A DNA stretch of 6,273 nt, from assembly GCA_023269765.1 (NCBI GenBank), contig JAGDWH010000007.1, positions 1 to 6,273 on the forward strand, read 5' to 3'. The translations under genes were made by a program, and so were the position numbers. Shown here in pieces: positions 4,750 through 6,273 of this stretch. The notes under the pieces were generated by a model. That model saw only the letters and a program-made list of their open reading frames with translations, made no database searches and was not told where the DNA came from. The DNA is from Desulfurococcaceae archaeon (GTDB lineage Archaea > Thermoproteota > Thermoprotei_A > Sulfolobales > Desulfurococcaceae). The number at the start of each line of letters is the position of its first letter. The stretch's first letter is position 1.

Positions 4750-5955
4750 CTATTTCAGGAAAAAGCTCTTAATTTTCTCAATTAGCTTAGCGCTTTCCTC
4801 GACTGCTTCGCGTGGTTTAAGCTCAATTACATCGAATTCTCTGCACTTTAAGTTGCTTAGGAACCTTTTAACTTCCTCGCTTTTGGCCCCCCATCCATAG
4901 ACATTTATAAACAACACCTTATTACACCCGGTTTTGTGAGCAGTAATTTCTAAGACCCATCTCACTAAGGGGTTTAGCTGGTTTTCGTAAACAGGGGCGG
5001 CCACGAGCAGTCCCTCGGCACCCAGGGCGTCTGAAACTACTTCGCTAACCAACGATCTTTCGGTATCCGTGAACTTGTATGTTTTAACTTCAAATCCTGC
5101 TTCGGCGAGCGACTTAGCGGCATCTTCGGCTATTTTTTCCGTAAATCTGTACATTGAACCATAGATTACTACTATTCGCTTTTCCCTCTTAGAAGACCAG
5201 TCCTCGTACATCTCCAGGAGTTTGAGCGCTTCATCCCTACTGAGCACTAATCCGTGTGCTGGTGCAATGTAATCCGACTTCAAGATTACTTCCTTCAGCT
5301 TGCTGGCAGATCTCAGTACAAACTCCCTATAGTGACCTACGACATCAGCAAAGTACTTCTTAGCAATCTTGAAGTACGCTGCCCTTTCTCCCTCGCTTAA
5401 TTCGCTCAAGAAGACCTGCTCGAAACCACCAAATGACCCAAAGACATCACAGGTAAAGCCCACTCTCAAGTCTTCAACGAAGGTTACTATGGTTTCTGGC
5501 CAGTGGAGCCAGGGAGTGTGCACAAACTTGAACTTTAGGCCTCCTATAGCTACTTCTTCGCCGTCTGATACGGGCTTGAAGTCCGGCTCAGCACCGTAGA
5601 AGTCTCTAATCATGTTCTTCGCCATGATGTGTCCCAAGACTTTTAACCTAGGGTTAGATTTCAAGAGCTCCGGTAGCGTGCCTGCGTGGTCTGGCTCTAA
5701 GTGGTTTGTGATTACGTGCGTCAGCCGGTTCAAAACCCCAAGTTCTTCGAGCTTCTTTAAGAGAAGCCCGCCCCAACCCCTTTTCCAGCCGTCAATTAGT
5801 ACAAATCCACTAGACGTTTCAACTAAGTAGGCATTGTACGAAACTCCCTCTGGTATTTCCCATAGCGCCTCGAAGTACCTCGTAGCTCTATCTACGAGCT
5901 TGAGGATTTTCACGCCCGGCTTAACATCTCTTATTAAGACTTCGCAGCCGACCAT
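4750..5955 (-). CDS. fprA: Class A flavodiiron protein (FprA/ROO-like O2 or NO reductase)
   Basis: The 401-residue protein (from ATG at 5955) joins a metallo-beta-lactamase-like diiron domain (about 1-250) to a flavodoxin domain with FMN (about 258-400). It reduces O2 to water, or NO to N2O, in the cytoplasm. Diiron ligands are visible: H85, E87 and D89 in NHLEPDHAG (84-92), H151 in PWLHWPET (148-155), D170 in FTCDVFGS (167-174) and H234 in APAHG (231-235). The flavodoxin phosphate loop is YGSMYRFTEKIA (265-276), with further flavin-binding segments at APVYENQLNP (320-329) and NVYGWGAKS (351-359). YFEALWEIPEGVSYNAYLV (27-45) is the usual N-terminal strand pair. There is no C-terminal rubredoxin or flavin reductase domain, so an outside donor such as rubredoxin is needed; none is in the window. 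The reading frame extends upstream to a GTG at 6108, adding 51 residues without family resemblance. I prefer 5955 on homology, yet the only good promoter fits the GTG, so the start is unsettled. It likely protects an anaerobe from oxygen. Confidence 0.93.
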   Translation of the reverse strand: MVGCEVLIRDVKPGVKILKLVDRATRYFEALWEIPEGVSYNAYLVETSSGFVLIDGWKRGWGGLLLKKLEELGVLNRLTHVITNHLEPDHAGTLPELLKSNPRLKVLGHIMAKNMIRDFYGAEPDFKPVSDGEEVAIGGLKFKFVHTPWLHWPETIVTFVEDLRVGFTCDVFGSFGGFEQVFLSELSEGERAAYFKIAKKYFADVVGHYREFVLRSASKLKEVILKSDYIAPAHGLVLSRDEALKLLEMYEDWSSKREKRIVVIYGSMYRFTEKIAEDAAKSLAEAGFEVKTYKFTDTERSLVSEVVSDALGAEGLLVAAPVYENQLNPLVRWVLEITAHKTGCNKVLFINVYGWGAKSEEVKRFLSNLKCREFDVIELKPREAVEESAKLIEKIKSFFLK

Positions 5956-6133
5956 GCACTTGGACGCGCCTGAAATGCCGTTCAAGCCCAATCCCACGGC
6001 TAGTAGATGCGACCTGTAGCTAAAAAACCAAGCACACGGTAGCCAATAGGTCTCGGCAAAAAGTACTACGTGCTTGTGCAGCGCGGCTTCAAAGCTGAGA
6101 CTATTCACCGAAAAGCACGCCTAGCAGGATAAA

Positions 6134-6143
6134 TTTATATAAA
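6134..6143. promoter_or_regulatory. Perfectly palindromic TATA box, divergent promoter
   Basis: TTTATATAAA is its own reverse complement and lies in the AT-rich divergent gap between the flavodiiron gene (minus) and the Glu/Trp repeat frame (plus). Read leftward it predicts a start near 6112, a few bases before the GTG at 6108. Read rightward it predicts a start near 6165, about 23 bases before the TTG at 6188, with the G-rich ribosome binding site inside that leader. Flanking A/T runs on both sides (AAA to the left; AATAATTTTTAA to the right) leave the BRE, which sets direction, undetermined. It could drive both genes or only one. Confidence 0.55.
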
Positions 6144-6174
6144 ATAATTTTTAAGCGTGCTCAGGAAGGTAATT

Positions 6175-6181
6175 GGGGGGA
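6175..6181 (+). promoter_or_regulatory. Possible ribosome binding site (GGGGGGA) for the Glu/Trp peptide
   Basis: A run of six G and an A ends seven bases before the TTG at 6188. It can pair with the pyrimidine-rich 16S rRNA 3' end, though less specifically than GAGGTGA. Its spacing suits the TTG at 6188 and not the TTG at 6198 in another frame (17 bases). Confidence 0.4.
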
Positions 6182-6187
6182 CGAGAC

Positions 6188-6268
6188 TTGAAGTGGCTTG
6201 AAGAAGAGTGGGAGGAGGAGTGGGAGGAAGAAGAGTGGGAAGAGGAAGAGTGGGAGGAGGAGTGGTAG
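6188..6268 (+). CDS. Tiny Glu/Trp repeat peptide, unknown function
   Basis: The frame TTG AAG TGG CTT leads into Glu runs punctuated by Trp and ends in TAG at 6266-6268, giving 26 residues: MKWL, then EEEW, EEEW, EEEEW, EEEEW, EEEW. Seventeen residues are Glu and six are Trp (positions 3, 8, 12, 17, 22, 26). An in-frame TTG at 6173 would add five residues; a TAA at 6170-6172 blocks anything longer. A G-rich ribosome binding site and a TATA box stand at fitting distances upstream. The repeat units differ in length only by whole codons, and the Glu codons differ only at the third base (6 GAA, 11 GAG), as expected if the peptide is translated and selected. Against this, both other plus frames are also open here, since the strand is nearly all purine. 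I do not recognise any family. The mean Trp spacing of 4.6 does not give a single-sided alpha helix or a heptad. It could be a leader peptide, a small acidic structural peptide, or an untranslated purine repeat. Confidence 0.4.
   Translation: MKWLEEEWEEEWEEEEWEEEEWEEEW
6206..6265 (+). repeat. In-frame GAR-TGG minisatellite (units of 12 and 15 bases)
   Basis: The segment consists of TGG triplets separated by blocks of three or four GAA/GAG triplets, giving units of 12, 15, 15 and 12 bases. The plus strand is purine-only apart from the T of each TGG. Regular GGG tracts (6210-6212, 6222-6224, 6237-6239, 6252-6254), plus the G6 run at 6175, could allow a G-quadruplex with long loops or a purine-strand triplex. 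That is a possibility from composition only. Confidence 0.8.
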
Positions 6269-6273
6269 CGAAT

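Noticed and set aside
5369..6019. Three open frames of 61-76 codons on the plus strand opposite the flavodiiron gene.
   Set aside because: They are Ser/Pro/Thr-rich shadows of a well-supported gene.
1..6273. Searched by eye for CRISPR arrays, insertion sequences and inverted terminal repeats.
   Set aside because: No repeat-spacer pattern, transposase-like frame or terminal inverted repeats were seen; the only tandem repeat is the in-frame GAR-TGG segment at the right end.

Overview
The window comes from an archaeon, most likely a (hyper)thermophilic, anaerobic member of the Thermoproteota (Crenarchaeota). The support is an ABCE1-type ribosome recycling factor, a bifunctional fructose-1,6-bisphosphate aldolase/phosphatase, a short archaeal triosephosphate isomerase, a tRNA-Thr with an intron after position 37 and no encoded CCA, a 5S rRNA end without adjoining 16S/23S, and TATA-box promoters with short or absent leaders. 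I cannot name the genus from sequence alone.

Layout. At 1-65 is the 3' part of a 5S rRNA gene, cut by the window edge. At 181-468 is a small single-zinc-ribbon protein resembling the N-terminal half of RNA polymerase subunit M/TFS. The 254-base gap 469-722 has no clear protein gene. On its minus strand it holds a candidate C/D box sRNA, partly overlapped by a weak small reading frame, and on its plus strand the TATA box for the next gene. ABCE1/Rli1 fills 723-2534. FBP aldolase/phosphatase follows at 2619-3722 and triosephosphate isomerase at 3819-4526. The intron-containing tRNA-Thr(CGT) lies at 4558-4659, all on the plus strand. On the minus strand 4750-5955 (possibly from 6108) encodes a class A flavodiiron protein. 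At 6188-6268 on the plus strand is a tiny reading frame made almost only of Glu and Trp. It diverges from the flavodiiron gene across a perfectly palindromic TATA box.

How the genes fit together. The aldolase/phosphatase and the isomerase perform consecutive gluconeogenic steps: TIM equilibrates the two triose phosphates, and the bifunctional enzyme condenses and dephosphorylates them to fructose 6-phosphate. They form a small functional cluster, although each has its own promoter-like signal. The 5S rRNA, ABCE1, tRNA and RNA-polymerase-like ribbon protein belong to information processing. The flavodiiron protein is an oxygen (or NO) scavenging reductase typical of strict anaerobes.

Most of the window is ordinary archaeal core genome. 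The parts worth a second look are the Glu/Trp repeat peptide at the right end and its shared palindromic promoter, the candidate C/D sRNA at 474-531, the lone zinc-ribbon protein, and the uncertain start of the flavodiiron protein.
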